From Amylibacter sp. IMCC11727 (lineage in GTDB: Bacteria; Pseudomonadota; Alphaproteobacteria; Rhodobacterales; Rhodobacteraceae), in assembly GCF_029854195.1 (NCBI RefSeq), contig NZ_CP122960.1, positions 812,001-876,000 of the forward strand: 64,000 nt of DNA. Direction: 5' to 3'. Positions 44,241 through 52,400 of the stretch are shown here, one piece after another (within the stretch, counting starts at the first letter, position 1; the number at the start of each line of letters is the position of its first letter). A program made the translations under genes and the position numbers. Under the pieces are notes generated by a model that did no database searches, was not told where the DNA came from, and worked only from the letters and a program-made list of their open reading frames with translations.

Positions 44241-44310
44241 GGTGGGGTTTTACCCCACCGTTTTGGTGCGTGATGCAAGGTAAGGATGGTGGGGTAAAAC
44301 CCCACCCTAC
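44237..44310. repeat. Perfect inverted REP pair (BIME) downstream of the RAYT gene
   Basis: A 23-bp unit at 44237-44259 (GTAGGGTGGGG, three T, then ACCCCACC) is repeated exactly in inverted orientation at 44288-44310. Each unit is itself a hairpin with 8-bp arms. The first unit overlaps the RAYT stop codon. The structure is that of a bacterial interspersed mosaic element. It lies between the RAYT gene and the convergent ettA gene and may also act in transcription termination. Confidence 0.9.
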
Positions 44311-44340
44311 GGTATTGAGTTAAGACATCGTCTCAGCGTT

Positions 44341-45993
44341 TCACCGCGTAAACTTCTTATACTTCACCCGTGTTGGCTCCAGCGCATTCGGTCCCAGACG
44401 CCGCACTTTATCCTCTTCATAGTCCGCGAAGTTGCCTTCGAACCATTCTACGTGGGCTTCGCCTTCGAATGCGAGGATGTGGGTGCAAATCCGATCCAAG
44501 AAAAAGCGGTCGTGGGAGATGACGACGGCGCAGCCTGCGAAGTCTACGAGGGCGTCTTCGAGCGCGCGGAGGGTTTCTACGTCGAGGTCGTTGGTTGGTT
44601 CGTCGAGGAGGAGGACGTTGCCGCCTTCGCGCAGGAGTTTGGCCAGATGCACGCGGTTGCGTTCACCCCCTGACAAGAGGTTCATGGTTTTCTGCTGGTC
44701 GCCACCACGGAAGTTGAAGGCGGAGCAATAGGCCCGCGCGTTCATTTCGGCGTCACCCAGTTTGATGATGTCCTGAGAGTCGGAAATTTCGGCCCAGACG
44801 GTTTTGGTGTCGTCCAAGTTATCGCGGGATTGATCCACGTAAGACAGCTTAACCGTGTCGCCGTATGTGACCGTGCCGCTGTCGGGTTGTTCTTGGCCTG
44901 TGAGCATTTTGAACAGGGTGGATTTACCCGCGCCGTTGGGGCCGATCACGCCGACGATGCCACCGGGGGGCAGGGCGAAGGACAGGTCTTCGACGAGGAG
45001 TTTGTCGCCGTAGGCTTTGGTCAGGTTTTCAACTTCGATCACCTTGCCGCCCAAACGAGGGCCGTTCGGGATGACGATTTGGGCGTTAGTGATTTTTTCA
45101 CGCTCGGACTGGTTCGCGAGATCATTATAGGCGTTGATCCGTGCCTTTTGTTTGGCCTGACGGGCCTTGGCGCCCTGACGGATCCATTCGAGTTCCCGTT
45201 CCAGTGTTTTCTGGCGGGATTTGTCCTCTTTGGCTTCGTGGGCGAGGCGCTTGGCTTTTTGTTCGAGCCAGCTGGAATAGTTGCCCTCGTATGGGATGCC
45301 GCGGCCACGGTCGAGTTCCAGAATCCAAGAGGTGATGTCATCGAGGAAGTAGCGGTCGTGGGTGACGATCAGGATGGTGCCTTTGTAATCCATCAGGTGC
45401 TTTTGCAGCCAGGCGATGGTTTCCGCATCAAGGTGGTTGGTCGGCTCGTCAAGGAGCAGCATGTCTGGCGCTTCGATCAGCAGTTTGCACAGCGCGACGC
45501 GGCGGGCTTCGCCACCAGAGAGGGATTTCACGTCTGCGTCATCGGGTGGGCAACGCAGGGCTTCCATGGCGATGTCGATGCTGGCGTCCAGATTCCAAAG
45601 GTCTTGGGCGTCGATCAAATCTTGCAGTTCGCCCATGCGTTCTGCGGTTTCATCGGAGTAGTTCATGGCGAGTTCGTTGTACTCTTCCAAGATCGCCTTT
45701 TTGTCGGCCACGGCGAGCATAACGTTTTCGCGCACGTTCAAGTCTGGATCGAGTTTTGGTTCCTGTGGCAAATAGCCGACTTTGGCCCCTTCAGCGGCCC
45801 ATGCTTCGCCTGTGAATTCCTTGTCGATCCCCGCCATGATTTTCATCAGCGTGGATTTACCCGCGCCGTTCACGCCCACAACGCCGATTTTCACGCCCGG
45901 CAAAAACGACAAACGGATGTTTTCAAAGCATTTCTTGCCGCCGGGGTAAGTTTTGGACACGCCGTCCATGTGGTAAACGTATTGCTGAGCCAT
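44341..45993 (-). CDS. ettA: Energy-dependent translational throttle protein EttA
   Basis: This 550-residue ABC-F ATPase starts at the ATG at 45993 (MAQQYVYHMDGVSKTYPGGK), the family's usual N-terminus; a longer reading would overlap the divergent gene. It has two ATPase domains with GVNGAGKST and GPNGAGKST, two signatures ('SLSGGEARRVALCKLL', 'LLSGGERNRVHLAKLL'), two DEPTNxLD motifs, and the P-site tRNA-interaction linker rich in Lys and Arg around residues 240-320. There are no membrane segments. EttA binds the ribosomal E site and slows the first peptide bond when ATP is low. Confidence 0.96.
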   Translation of the reverse strand: MAQQYVYHMDGVSKTYPGGKKCFENIRLSFLPGVKIGVVGVNGAGKSTLMKIMAGIDKEFTGEAWAAEGAKVGYLPQEPKLDPDLNVRENVMLAVADKKAILEEYNELAMNYSDETAERMGELQDLIDAQDLWNLDASIDIAMEALRCPPDDADVKSLSGGEARRVALCKLLIEAPDMLLLDEPTNHLDAETIAWLQKHLMDYKGTILIVTHDRYFLDDITSWILELDRGRGIPYEGNYSSWLEQKAKRLAHEAKEDKSRQKTLERELEWIRQGAKARQAKQKARINAYNDLANQSEREKITNAQIVIPNGPRLGGKVIEVENLTKAYGDKLLVEDLSFALPPGGIVGVIGPNGAGKSTLFKMLTGQEQPDSGTVTYGDTVKLSYVDQSRDNLDDTKTVWAEISDSQDIIKLGDAEMNARAYCSAFNFRGGDQQKTMNLLSGGERNRVHLAKLLREGGNVLLLDEPTNDLDVETLRALEDALVDFAGCAVVISHDRFFLDRICTHILAFEGEAHVEWFEGNFADYEEDKVRRLGPNALEPTRVKYKKFTR

Positions 45994-46150
45994 TTTGATC
46001 ATCCGCGTTGAGATTTCGTTAGCAGGGGTCTTAGCGCGTGTGGCAGGGCGGTGCAATCGGGCCTGTTGGAGTTTTTGACGGTACGTTTGGGATTGCTTTG
46101 GGGGCGTGGGGTTCTTCAATGTGGGGGAGACGGATTTCTGGGAGGATATC

Positions 46151-47917
46151 ATGACGGTTTTACGCGCTGAAAATGCCGCGCTGGTGGCAGAGGTTCACGT
46201 GGCTGTGGGGGATTTGGTGGCCGCTGGCACGGTGGTTGTAACGACCGAACTGATGAAAATGCGGCATGATCTGCGCGCGCCTGCGGATGGACGTGTGACG
46301 GCGGTTCATGTGGCTGCTGGAATGGAGCTGCATGGGGGGGAAGCGTTGGTGACGTTTGAGGCGGCTGAGGTGACTGCGGTTGCGGCGGAGCAGCATGTGG
46401 CGCGTGCGGATATGGCGGAGTTTGAGGCGCGGATGGCATTGCTGGAGGATGCGGCGCGTTCAGACGCGGTGGCCAAGCGGCACGGGAAAGGGTTTCGCAC
46501 AGCGCGCGAGAATATTGATGATCTGTTCGACGCTGGCAGTTTCGTGGAATACGGCGCATTGGCGGTGGCGGCGCAACGATCAAAACGCACGGCACAAGAC
46601 TTGCAGGAGCGCACGCAAGGGGACGGGATTATCTGCGGTATTGGCACTGTGGCGGGGCGGGCCGTTGCGGCGATGGCGGTGGATTACATGGTGATGGCGG
46701 GGACGCAGGGGTTTTACCATCACAAGAAAATGGATCGCCTGATCGAAGTGGCGGGTCGTGACGGGCTGCCGATTGTTCTGTTCGCAGAAGGCGGCGGCGG
46801 GCGGCCCAATGATTATGATGTAGCGCAGTTCATTGTGGCGGGATTGAACATCACGTCGTTTCGGCATTTCGCGGCGCATAAGGGGCCGAAGATTGGGATC
46901 GCGGCAGGCTATTGTTTTGCGGGGAATGCAGCGTTGTTTGGGGTTTGTGATGTGCGGATCGCGACAGAGAATAGCTTTGTCGGGATGGGTGGCCCTGCGA
47001 TGATTGAAGGGGGTGGCTTGGGTGTTGTGAAGCCGACGGAGATTGGTCCGTCAGATGTGCAGGCCAAGAACGGGGTGCATGACTTGGTGACGGTGGATGA
47101 GGCGGCGGCGGTTGCGGCAGCGAAGGTTTTGTTGGGGTTGAATGCCAGTGCCGAAGGGCAGGGCGGCCCCGTAGGGGCGCTGCGCGATGTGGTGCCTGCG
47201 GATCGCACCAAAGCCTATGACATGCGGGGGGCAATTCCGCAGATTGTGGACGCGGGGTCTTGGTTGGAGATGCGGCGCGGGTTTGGCGCTGGCATGATCA
47301 CGGGGTTTGCGCGGATCAATGGGCGGGCCGTTGGTGTGTTGGCGAACAATCCGCTGCATCTGGGCGGGGCGATTGATGCGGAGGCGGGCGACAAGGGCGC
47401 GCGTTTCTTGCAGCTGTGCGATGCGTGGGCGCTGCCCGTGGTGACGCTGTGCGATACGCCTGGATTTATGGTTGGGCCAGAGGTGGAAGTCACGGGGCAG
47501 GTGGCCCATATCTCGCGGCTGTTTCTGGCGGGGGCGCATTTTGAGCAGCCGCTGGTAACGGTGATCCTGCGCAAGGGATATGGGCTGGGCGCGATGGCCA
47601 TGGCGGGGGGCGGGTTTGACCGCCCGCATCTGTGTTGCGCGTGGCCTACGGGTGAAGTGGGCGCGATGGGGTTAGAAGGGGCAGTGAAGCTCGGCTATCG
47701 CGATCATTTGGCAGCGATTGAGGATGAGGCAGAGCGGGCGGCAGAGTATCAGCGGCTGGTTGATATCCTGTATGAAAAGGGCAAGGCGCTGAATGCGGCG
47801 AGCCAGTTGGAGTTTGACGCAGTGATTGACCCTGCGGAGACGCGCGATGTGATTGATCGGGCGTTGACGAGTGCGGGTATCGGTGTGCCGAGTGGGCGGT
47901 ATGTGGATGGGTGGTGA
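46151..47917 (+). CDS. Biotinyl-domain/carboxyltransferase fusion (acyl-CoA carboxylase family)
   Basis: This 588-residue protein starts at the ATG at 46151, with GGGAGG 7 nt upstream. Residues 1-75 are a biotinyl/lipoyl domain with the biotin lysine in 'TTELMKMRHDL' (Lys36). Residues 110-580 are a crotonase-like carboxyltransferase domain of the AccD5/MccB type: 'QGFYHHKKMDRLIEVAGR', 'GFMVGPEVEVTG' and 'RKGYGLGAMAMAGGGF'. It would carry and transfer carboxyl groups to an acyl-CoA. The order, biotinyl domain first and fused to the transferase, is unusual, and no biotin carboxylase gene is in the window, so it must borrow one encoded elsewhere. The substrate is unknown. Confidence 0.88.
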   Translation: MTVLRAENAALVAEVHVAVGDLVAAGTVVVTTELMKMRHDLRAPADGRVTAVHVAAGMELHGGEALVTFEAAEVTAVAAEQHVARADMAEFEARMALLEDAARSDAVAKRHGKGFRTARENIDDLFDAGSFVEYGALAVAAQRSKRTAQDLQERTQGDGIICGIGTVAGRAVAAMAVDYMVMAGTQGFYHHKKMDRLIEVAGRDGLPIVLFAEGGGGRPNDYDVAQFIVAGLNITSFRHFAAHKGPKIGIAAGYCFAGNAALFGVCDVRIATENSFVGMGGPAMIEGGGLGVVKPTEIGPSDVQAKNGVHDLVTVDEAAAVAAAKVLLGLNASAEGQGGPVGALRDVVPADRTKAYDMRGAIPQIVDAGSWLEMRRGFGAGMITGFARINGRAVGVLANNPLHLGGAIDAEAGDKGARFLQLCDAWALPVVTLCDTPGFMVGPEVEVTGQVAHISRLFLAGAHFEQPLVTVILRKGYGLGAMAMAGGGFDRPHLCCAWPTGEVGAMGLEGAVKLGYRDHLAAIEDEAERAAEYQRLVDILYEKGKALNAASQLEFDAVIDPAETRDVIDRALTSAGIGVPSGRYVDGW

Positions 47918-47928
47918 TCTCTTTATTC

Positions 47929-47989
47929 TTAACAGTACCTTAACGCCGACACGTCTATTTGGACGTGTCGGCGTTAAGGATGTGGTAAC
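47929..47989. promoter_or_regulatory. CtrA-like boxes flanking an 18-bp hairpin, copy 1
   Basis: Left side: TTAACAGTACCTTAAC is a perfect TTAA-N7-TTAAC site. Then 18-bp perfect arms (CCTTAACGCCGACACGTC and its complement) span 47938-47979 with a 6-nt loop. Right side: GTTAAGGATGTGGTAAC (47973-47989), which is TTAA-N7-GTAAC. The same right motif and layout occur at 63867-63925. The element lies after the carboxyltransferase gene and before nadD. Confidence 0.7.
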
Positions 47990-48093
47990 CTTTCCAAATG
48001 GGTTTTTATGCTGTTCATGATGAACAAACCTTGCTCTTTTCGCGGTTCCGCTTTCCCTTTGCGCCTAACCAATGTGGCTGTTAAATATCCTTC

Positions 48094-48699
48094 ATGACCG
48101 CCCCATTCCCCTTTGCCACCCAAGGCCAACGTATTGGCTTGCTTGGTGGGTCGTTTGATCCGCCTCATGCGGGGCATTTGCATATTACAAAACAGGCGTT
48201 GAAGCGGTTTCAGTTGGATCGGGTGTGGTGGATGGTGACGCCTGGCAATCCGCTGAAAAAACGTGGGCCAGCCGAAATTGGGCGGCGGGTTCAGGCCTGT
48301 CTCGATCTGGTGGATGACCCGCGCATTTTGGTGACGGATATCGAAACGCGGCTTGGCACGCGATACACGGCGGCCACGTTGCAGGCGTTGTTGCCGCGGT
48401 ATCGCGGGGTGCGGTTTGTGTGGTTGATGGGGTCGGACAGTTTGGCGGATTTTCACCGCTGGAAGGACTGGAACTGGATCATGGAAACGGTTCCCATTGG
48501 GGTGATGGCGCGGCCTGGTGAGCAGCTGGCGGCGGGCGGTTCGCGTGCCGCGCGGCGCTATGCACAGCACCGTGTTCAGGCGCGTCGTGCCGAGGCGCTG
48601 CCGTTTCGCGAGGCCCCTGCGTGGTGTTTGTTGAATGGGCCGATGGTGGATCTGTCGAGCACAGAAATCCGCGCGCGCGGTGATTGGGGCAAAGACTAA
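48094..48699 (+). CDS. nadD: Nicotinate-nucleotide adenylyltransferase
   Basis: This 201-residue enzyme joins nicotinate mononucleotide and ATP to make deamido-NAD in NAD synthesis. The nucleotidyltransferase motif 'LLGGSFDPPHAGHLHITK' near residue 17, 'VWWMVTPGNPLKK', 'WLMGSDSLADFHRWKDW' and the C-terminal 'MVDLSSTEIRARG' (an (I/S)STxxR motif) are all present. The gene stands alone in its strand run before dacB-like. Confidence 0.95.
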   Translation: MTAPFPFATQGQRIGLLGGSFDPPHAGHLHITKQALKRFQLDRVWWMVTPGNPLKKRGPAEIGRRVQACLDLVDDPRILVTDIETRLGTRYTAATLQALLPRYRGVRFVWLMGSDSLADFHRWKDWNWIMETVPIGVMARPGEQLAAGGSRAARRYAQHRVQARRAEALPFREAPAWCLLNGPMVDLSSTEIRARGDWGKD

Positions 48700-48803
48700 T
48701 CAACTGCATAAAAATGTGATCGCGCCTTGCAAATGCGGCTTTGTAACTTTCCCTGCTGGGTGCTAATTTCTTCCCGAAAGTTACTGATTTGAGTGTTTGC
48801 GCA

Positions 48804-50303
48804 ATGATTACCCGAAGATTTCTGATCTCTGCTTTATTGGCCAGCACGGCGGTTCCTGCCTTGGCCGATGCGCCGAAAACATCTTTGCGGCCCAAAGCAC
48901 GGCCCTTGCGCGGGGCGGCCAAAGTTAAGGCAGAGCATAAGCAAAAGAGCCTGAAAGATATCGTCGCAGAGGCGGGGTTGTCAGGGGCAGTTAGTATCGT
49001 TGTGGCTGATGCGTCTGGGCGTGTATTAGAAGCGCATACCCCAAATAAATCGCTGCCTCCTGCAAGTGTAACCAAAGCGGTGACGGCGCTTTATGCGCTG
49101 CAACATTTGGGTGGTGATTTTCGCTATGCCACGCGGGTGATTGCAACGGGCCCTGTTGTTGGGGGCATTGTGCAGGGGGATTTGATCGTGGCTGGGGGCG
49201 GTGATCCGTATTTGGACACGGATGGGTTGGCCAATTTGGCCCGTGGTGTTGCCAAGCAGGGGATCAAAGGCATCAAAGGCAAGTTAAAGGTCTATGGTGG
49301 GGCGTTGCCCTATCAGCGGGTGATTGATGCGGGGCAGCCTGATCATGTGGGGTATAATCCGTCTCTGTCCGGTTTGAATTTGAATTTCAATCGCGTGTAT
49401 TTTGAATGGAAACGGTCGGGCAACGGTTATGCCACGACGATGGATGCGCGATCAAAGCGCCTGCGACCCGCAGTGCGGGGGATCAAAATGTCTGTGGTGA
49501 ATCGCCAAGCCCCTTTGTTCACCTACAAAGGTGGTGGCAAAGCGGAGCAGTGGACCGTGATGCGCGGGGCGCTTGGCAAAGGGGGCGGGCGTTGGCTGCC
49601 TGTGCGCCGCATTGATGAATATGTGGGCGAGGTGTTTCGGTCCGTTGCGGCGCAGCAGGGGATTAAACTGCCGTCGGCGCAAACTGCCAAATCGCTGCCG
49701 TCTGGGACGGTTGTGGCGCAAGAAGTGAGCGGCACATTGTTTAAACAGGTGCAGGCCATGTTGAAATATTCCACCAACCTTACGGCCGAGGTGACGGGGC
49801 TGACGGCCACGCGCAAACGCGGAGCATCGGTGCGTAACCTTGCAGGATCTGGGCGCGAGATGACGTCTTGGGTGCAAGGGGCGTATGGTGCGAAAGGGGT
49901 GAAATTTGTGGATCACTCTGGCCTTGGCGATGCCAGCCGCGTGAGCGCCGATCAGATGATGAAAATTCTGGCGAAATCAGGGTGGAATGGGCCGCTGCGG
50001 CCCGCGTTGAAAGAAATCAAGCTGGTCAATTCCAAGGGGCGTGCGGCCCCGATTGAAGGGGTTACGGTTCTTGCGAAGACAGGGACGCTGAATTTTGCCA
50101 GTGCTTTGGCGGGGTATATTGATACGCCGAATGGGCAAAAGCTGACGTTTGCGATTTTCACGGCGGACATGGGCAAGCGGGCCAAGATCAAAAAGGCAGA
50201 CCGCGAGCGCCCTGCGGGCAGTGCAACCTGGCGCAAGCGTTCCAAACGCATGCAACAGCGCCTGTTGCGGCGCTGGGCGTTGGAATATGGGGTTGGAAGT
50301 TAG
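48804..50303 (+). CDS. dacB: D-alanyl-D-alanine carboxypeptidase/endopeptidase, PBP4 type
   Basis: This 499-residue protein starts at the ATG at 48804 (MITRRFLISALLASTAVPALA), which gives a clean signal peptide. It is a class C low-molecular-weight penicillin-binding protein: the SxxK motif is 'PASVTKAV' near residue 88, SxN is 'YSTNLTAEV' near 321 and KTG is 'LAKTGTLNF' near 427. It trims or cuts peptide cross-links of peptidoglycan in the periplasm. A GTG-started small gene follows after 2 nt. Confidence 0.92.
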   Translation: MITRRFLISALLASTAVPALADAPKTSLRPKARPLRGAAKVKAEHKQKSLKDIVAEAGLSGAVSIVVADASGRVLEAHTPNKSLPPASVTKAVTALYALQHLGGDFRYATRVIATGPVVGGIVQGDLIVAGGGDPYLDTDGLANLARGVAKQGIKGIKGKLKVYGGALPYQRVIDAGQPDHVGYNPSLSGLNLNFNRVYFEWKRSGNGYATTMDARSKRLRPAVRGIKMSVVNRQAPLFTYKGGGKAEQWTVMRGALGKGGGRWLPVRRIDEYVGEVFRSVAAQQGIKLPSAQTAKSLPSGTVVAQEVSGTLFKQVQAMLKYSTNLTAEVTGLTATRKRGASVRNLAGSGREMTSWVQGAYGAKGVKFVDHSGLGDASRVSADQMMKILAKSGWNGPLRPALKEIKLVNSKGRAAPIEGVTVLAKTGTLNFASALAGYIDTPNGQKLTFAIFTADMGKRAKIKKADRERPAGSATWRKRSKRMQQRLLRRWALEYGVGS

Positions 50304-50305
50304 GG

Positions 50306-50860
50306 GTGCGATTTGCACTGCTTTTCCTGATCTTTTTGTTCCCCACTGAGGGACGTGCAGGCGATTTGGCAGACCGTCTGGTGGCGGGATTGAACACCAT
50401 TTGGCCAAATGAAATCTTCGAAATTACATTCGATGGATGCCAAATGACGTTTGTTCAGGTCAGTGCATTGAAACCTGTGATCACGAGCAAAGAGATTTGG
50501 CATCTGGGGGATTTGGACACTGACCCCAGAAATGTTGAGCTGATTTCGCAAAACATGACGGATGGTGTGAAGCAGTGGAAAAATGTTCAAGTCATCTATC
50601 GTATTAAGCCTGAAGTGTTGGCGCGAAACGTGAATGATGTGGCGCGGTTTGCCAAAGCCAATGATGAAATTTTGTATCGTCCAGCAGAGAGTAGTGCTTG
50701 GGCTTGGTGGTGGGATCCGCATGCGGAACAAGAAAAGGAAGACCGCATTCACAGTGCCCTTTCGAAGGATTTGCATGGCAAAAGGCTTGCCGGTGATTTT
50801 GGTTCTTTGATCCAACGAAACCACGGAGTTACGATTGTCGGACCCGATGATCAGAGCTGA
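50306..50860 (+). CDS. Small secreted protein of unknown function
   Basis: This 184-residue protein starts with GTG 2 nt after the dacB-like stop, so the two are coupled. It has a signal peptide (residues 1-18, MRFALLFLIFLFPTEGRAG) and a soluble mature part with two Trp-rich spots ('WAWWWDPHAEQEKE'). There is one cysteine. I recognise no family. The position suggests a periplasmic or envelope role, which is inferred from the neighbour only. Confidence 0.72.
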   Translation: MRFALLFLIFLFPTEGRAGDLADRLVAGLNTIWPNEIFEITFDGCQMTFVQVSALKPVITSKEIWHLGDLDTDPRNVELISQNMTDGVKQWKNVQVIYRIKPEVLARNVNDVARFAKANDEILYRPAESSAWAWWWDPHAEQEKEDRIHSALSKDLHGKRLAGDFGSLIQRNHGVTIVGPDDQS

Positions 50861-51019
50861 TTTGAACTTACGGGTTATCCGTTCGAACCGATGGGTTTTT
50901 TGTTTCGAGATGATGTGTTGGATGGGTTGTTGAATGACTTTCATGAGTTTGCCGTTTCTGCCTGTGGTTCGTGACGACTTCCAAAACACAGTTTCGGATT
51001 CTCCGTAACTTAGAGGCTT

Positions 51020-51033
51020 GGCTTGTACGAGCC
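51020..51033. promoter_or_regulatory. Near-perfect 14-bp palindrome upstream of the HpsN-like gene
   Basis: GGCTTGTACGAGCC is symmetric except at one pair. It lies 56 bp before the start of the HpsN-like gene and has the form of an operator. Which regulator binds is unknown; the nearby IclR protein is a candidate. Confidence 0.4.
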
Positions 51034-51088
51034 CCCTGCAATGCCCCATGACGCCATAGATCAATCATTTCTGACAAGAGGCCGAACC

Positions 51089-52396
51089 ATGGCGCGTAAT
51101 TACCTGAAAAAAGCCCCGAAAACGTCTGCAACAGACAGTGCATCTGTGCATGACACTGTGCGTGGCATTCTAAACGAGATCGAAGAAGGTGGTGAAGCCG
51201 CGGCAATGAAATACGCGGCCAAGTTCGACAATTACGAAGGTGCGCTGATCCTGAGTAAGGAAGAAATCGAAGCGGCGGCGGCGAAGGTTCCCCAAAAGCT
51301 GAAGGATGATATCGCGTTTGCGCATGAGAACATCAAACATTTTGCCGAGGCGCAAAAGGCGTCGATGCAGGATTTTCAGATGGAAGTGCGCCCAGGTTTG
51401 ATTGAAGGGCAGAAAACCATCCCAGTCCGCGCAGCCGGGTGTTACGTGCCAGGCGGGCGATATTCCCACATCGCATCAGCGATGATGACCGTAACAACGG
51501 CCAAGGTTGCAGGTGTGAAACACATTACAGCCTGTTCCCCGCCCCAAGGGGAAAACGGCGTGGCCCCAGCGATTATCTATGCGGCGAACCTGTGTGGCGC
51601 GGATAAAATCTTGTCCATGGGCGGTGTCCAAGGCGTTGCGGCCATGACATTTGGTTTGTTTGATTTGCCAGAGGCGGACATTATCGTTGGCCCTGGCAAC
51701 CAGTTTGTGGCCGAAGCCAAGCGGATTTTGTTTGGTCGCGTTGGCATTGATATGATCGCGGGTCCAACGGACAGTTTGATTTTGGCGGATAAAGATGCGG
51801 ATGCGGAAATCGTGGCGGTGGATTTGGTGTCACAGGCCGAGCATGGCTATAACTCCCCTGTGTGGTTGGTGACGGATGACCAGCCCCTGGCGGAAAAAGT
51901 TATGGCACGGGTTCCAGATTTGATCGAAGAGCTGCCTGAGTTGAACCGCGACAATGCGCGGGCCGCGTGGCGCGATTATGCCGAAGTGATTGTCTGTGAT
52001 GATCGAGTGGAAATGGCGGCCTGTTCGGATGACTACGCACCAGAGCACTTGACGGTACAAGCGGCGGATTTGGATTGGTGGTTGGATAACCTTCAGTGCT
52101 ATGGCTCTTTGTTCTTGGGTGAAGAAACAACCGTGTCTTACGGGGACAAAGCATCGGGAACGAACCACGTTCTGCCAACATCAGGCTCTGCGCGGTATAC
52201 GGGTGGTTTGTCCGTTCACAAGTACATGAAAGTTGTGACATGGCAGCGATCTACGCGGGATGGATCGAAGCGTGTGGCCGAAGCCACGGCGCGGATTTCG
52301 CGGCTGGAAGGTATGGAGGGCCATGCGCGAGCAGCGGATGTGCGTCTACACAAGTATTACCCGACTGAGAACTTTGACCTGACGCCAGAGGAATAG
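51089..52396 (+). CDS. HisD-family dehydrogenase, HpsN (sulfopropanediol dehydrogenase)-like
   Basis: This 435-residue protein starts at the ATG at 51089 (MARNYLKKAPKTSATD) with AAGAGG 7 nt upstream. It has the histidinol dehydrogenase fold and metal and catalytic residues: 'VSQAEHG' (Gln and His, near 247), 'DYAPEHL' (Glu-His pair, near 316), 'SYGDKASGTNHVLPT' (Asp, near 350) and 'EGMEGHARAADVR' (His, near 411). The wording around these, such as 'NHVLPTSGSARYTGGLSVHKYMK', matches HpsN-type enzymes of roseobacters, which oxidise 2,3-dihydroxypropane-1-sulfonate to sulfolactate, more than biosynthetic HisD. It sits with a zinc alcohol dehydrogenase, not with his genes. The sulfonate substrate is an inference. 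Confidence 0.82.
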   Translation: MARNYLKKAPKTSATDSASVHDTVRGILNEIEEGGEAAAMKYAAKFDNYEGALILSKEEIEAAAAKVPQKLKDDIAFAHENIKHFAEAQKASMQDFQMEVRPGLIEGQKTIPVRAAGCYVPGGRYSHIASAMMTVTTAKVAGVKHITACSPPQGENGVAPAIIYAANLCGADKILSMGGVQGVAAMTFGLFDLPEADIIVGPGNQFVAEAKRILFGRVGIDMIAGPTDSLILADKDADAEIVAVDLVSQAEHGYNSPVWLVTDDQPLAEKVMARVPDLIEELPELNRDNARAAWRDYAEVIVCDDRVEMAACSDDYAPEHLTVQAADLDWWLDNLQCYGSLFLGEETTVSYGDKASGTNHVLPTSGSARYTGGLSVHKYMKVVTWQRSTRDGSKRVAEATARISRLEGMEGHARAADVRLHKYYPTENFDLTPEE

Positions 52397-52400
52397 GATC

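Noticed and set aside
44830..46011. A 393-codon open frame opposite ettA.
   Set aside because: It is a shadow of ettA; its composition (runs of Phe, Gly and His) fits no known protein, while ettA has all its motifs.
51089..52396. Biosynthetic histidinol dehydrogenase HisD.
   Set aside because: The fold and metal residues fit HisD, but no his genes are near, it is coupled to an alcohol dehydrogenase, and its C-terminal motifs match HpsN-type enzymes; I keep HisD as the main alternative.
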